This document shows, piece by piece, positions 14,412 through 15,674 of a stretch of DNA of 15,674 nucleotides. The notes beneath the pieces were generated by a model that was given only the letters and a program-made list of their open reading frames with translations, ran no database searches and was not told the origin of the DNA. Within the stretch, counting starts at the first letter, position 1. The number at the start of each line of letters is the position of its first letter. The stretch comes from Anaerolineae bacterium (GTDB taxonomy: Bacteria > Chloroflexota > Anaerolineae > 4572-78 > J111), in the NCBI GenBank assembly GCA_020433835.1, contig JAGRBY010000104.1, positions 1 to 15,674 on the forward strand, read 5' to 3'. Both the position numbers and the translations under genes were made by a program.

Positions 14412-15062
14412 ATGACCAACGCCAATACGAGTACTTTGCCGTTAAACGAGCCGCCGGTCAACGGCCATCCGTCACAAAGTGAAGGGCGCAACGCCTTGAA
14501 TGAAGCCGAACTTGTTCAACAAGCCTACCAGGGTCACCAAACAGCCTGGGCCGCTTTAATGCAACTCCACCAGGAACCGATTTTCCGGCTGGCTTACTTA
14601 CTCTTACATAACAGCGACGAGGCCAAAGATATTGCTCAGGAAACCTTTATTCGGGCTTACCAATCGCTCGACCGCTTTGATCAGGAGCGTCCTTTGCGCC
14701 CCTGGTTGTCGCGCATTACGATTAACCTGGCTCGCAATCGACGGCGCAGTTGGGGCCGATATATGGCCCACCTTACCCGCTGGTTTCAGCAAGAATCGCA
14801 GCAAGTCGAGCCTGGGCCGCAGGAATTACAGCACCAGGCCTGGCAATCGCAAACATTGTGGCAGGCCATCCGGCATTTAAACCAAACCGACCAAGAAATC
14901 ATCTATTTACGCTACTTTCTTGAACTATCCGTCACCGAAACCGCCGCAGCGGTCGATATCGCCCCGGGCACGGTCAAATCGCGTCTGCATCGAGCGCTCA
15001 GCCGGCTGCGCTCGGTTATCGAAGAAGAATTTCCGGCTTTGCAAGAGGAACGTTTGGCATGA
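14412..15062 (+). CDS. ECF-type RNA polymerase sigma factor
   Basis: A 216-residue sigma-70 family protein of the ECF group. The sigma-2 region is at about 36-110 (GHQTAWAALMQLHQEPIFRLAYLLL..., DEAKDIAQETFIRAYQSLDRFD, WLSRITINLARN). A variable linker leads to sigma-4 at about 147-200, with the helix-turn-helix LSVTETAAAVDIAPGTVKSRLHRALSRLR. Sigma-3 is absent, as expected. The first 30 residues are unstructured and poorly conserved-looking. No Shine-Dalgarno site is visible before the ATG at 14412, so the start is uncertain and translation may begin later. It overlaps the next gene by ATGA (15059-15062), the common arrangement for a sigma factor and its membrane-bound controller. The regulon cannot be read from this window. 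Confidence 0.92.
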   Translation: MTNANTSTLPLNEPPVNGHPSQSEGRNALNEAELVQQAYQGHQTAWAALMQLHQEPIFRLAYLLLHNSDEAKDIAQETFIRAYQSLDRFDQERPLRPWLSRITINLARNRRRSWGRYMAHLTRWFQQESQQVEPGPQELQHQAWQSQTLWQAIRHLNQTDQEIIYLRYFLELSVTETAAAVDIAPGTVKSRLHRALSRLRSVIEEEFPALQEERLA

Positions 15063-15589
15063 TACCAAAAGAAACCCATTCCCCTATTGAGCCTATCGAG
15101 GCCCACATAAAAATACTGGCCCACAACTTCACCTACCCCTCAACCCCCGATTTGGCCGGCGAATTCAAAGCGCGGAGCATCAAGCCGCAGCCGAACCCAC
15201 CCCCTGCAACCTACCGGGTTATGTGGGCAGCAGCCATCGCCCTGGTTATCGCCATCGCTATTCTTTCGGCGTCGGCAGCCTCGCCGGCCCGTATTTTGCT
15301 GCTTGAATTCTTACAACTTAGCCCTATTCGAATTTTCCTCATCGAACCCTATCAGGCTACAATAACACCGACGGCAACCGCGACCCATTCGGCGGCTTTA
15401 AGCCCCAAAACCCAATCTGACGCCGCTTTAACGATAGCTGCCCCCACCCTAGCGGCCACACCGATCGTGGCCGTCCCGAACTTGTTCTCAATGAAACTTT
15501 CTTCTCCGGCCCAACCCCATTCTGTTGAACCTGTTTTTTATCAGCCGGATCCGCTCTATTTGGAACCCCCAAACGAGGCAAATCGTTAG
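15059..15589 (+). CDS. Single-pass membrane protein, probable anti-sigma partner
   Basis: The 176-residue protein is translationally coupled to the ECF gene (ATGA overlap). The N-terminal cytoplasmic part (1-52) has a segment FTYPSTPDLAGEFKARS, which I recall from small proteins next to ECF factors in Chloroflexota. One membrane helix follows (about 54-76). Next come a short amphipathic stretch (ARILLLEFLQLSPIRIFLIEP) and an outside tail rich in Thr, Ala and Pro, without a clear fold. The zinc-binding HxxxCxxC motif of many anti-sigma factors is absent, so the function rests mainly on gene position and topology. The tail is short compared with relatives that carry a sensor domain, which might reflect truncation, but no frameshift is evident. 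Confidence 0.7.
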   Translation: MIPKETHSPIEPIEAHIKILAHNFTYPSTPDLAGEFKARSIKPQPNPPPATYRVMWAAAIALVIAIAILSASAASPARILLLEFLQLSPIRIFLIEPYQATITPTATATHSAALSPKTQSDAALTIAAPTLAATPIVAVPNLFSMKLSSPAQPHSVEPVFYQPDPLYLEPPNEANR

Positions 15590-15648
15590 ATTTATGGTAA
15601 TATTACAAGTTGTACGTCGAATACAAGAGTAGGATTATTGCTGCCAGT

Positions 15649-15674
15649 ATGAATAAAATTGAAGAACACACTAT
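15649..15674 (+). CDS. Possible start of a further gene, cut by the window edge
   Basis: An ATG at 15649 opens a frame (MNKIEEHT...) that runs off the end. A weak AGGA lies about 14 nt upstream, further away than usual. Eight codons are too few for any identification. Confidence 0.25.

Noticed and set aside
1..15674. Transposase, integrase, tRNA, rRNA or phage genes.
   Set aside because: None were recognised on either strand; tRNA detection by eye is limited.

Overview
The window looks like a phosphate-starvation (Pho) locus of a bacterium, most likely a member of the Chloroflexota (Anaerolineae-type). That placement rests on the character of the proteins: a PstS lipoprotein with a long Glu/Ala tether, lipoproteins with Thr-Pro tails, an ECF sigma factor paired with a small one-helix membrane protein, and a PstA with a long external loop. 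It is an inference, because there is no rRNA or other marker gene here. Base composition is moderate and codon use looks uniform.

Layout. 1-471 has no gene: AT-rich simple repeats, a five-copy ~42-bp tandem repeat and a box-plus-hairpin element. 472-5901 (minus strand) is the high-affinity phosphate importer in the order pstS, pstC, pstA, pstB, with ATGA stop/start overlaps for C/A and A/B. PstA is highly unusual. Its first external loop carries a complete PstS-like phosphate-binding domain whose two halves are in swapped order (circularly permuted) relative to the free PstS encoded upstream. 6281-7000 (minus) is a self-contained unit: Pho-box promoter, two translationally coupled small unknown proteins, and an intrinsic terminator. 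7127-9501 holds two close PhoB-type response regulator paralogues (minus) on either side of phoU (plus). 9636-12068 (minus) encodes a 7-TM/GAF/PAS sensor kinase with an intact ATP-binding domain but Arg in place of the phosphoacceptor His. 12313-14127 (minus) encodes an unknown lipoprotein and a pentapeptide-repeat protein. 14412-15589 (plus) encodes an ECF sigma factor overlapping a likely anti-sigma partner. A possible further gene begins at the right edge.

Regulation. Arrays of (g/a/t)TTAA-type half-sites at about 11-bp spacing occur upstream of pstS, the small gene pair, phoB1 and phoU. For the first three, the promoter-proximal half-site ends exactly 10 nt before a -10-like hexamer, as expected for PhoB/PhoP-activated promoters. 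The likely scheme is that PstSCAB imports phosphate and PhoU relays transporter status. One or both PhoB-like regulators then bind the arrays, and the small gene pair is a new Pho-regulon member. The sensor's missing histidine leaves open how the regulators are phosphorylated.

All calls are by eye from sequence and remembered family features; no searches were run.
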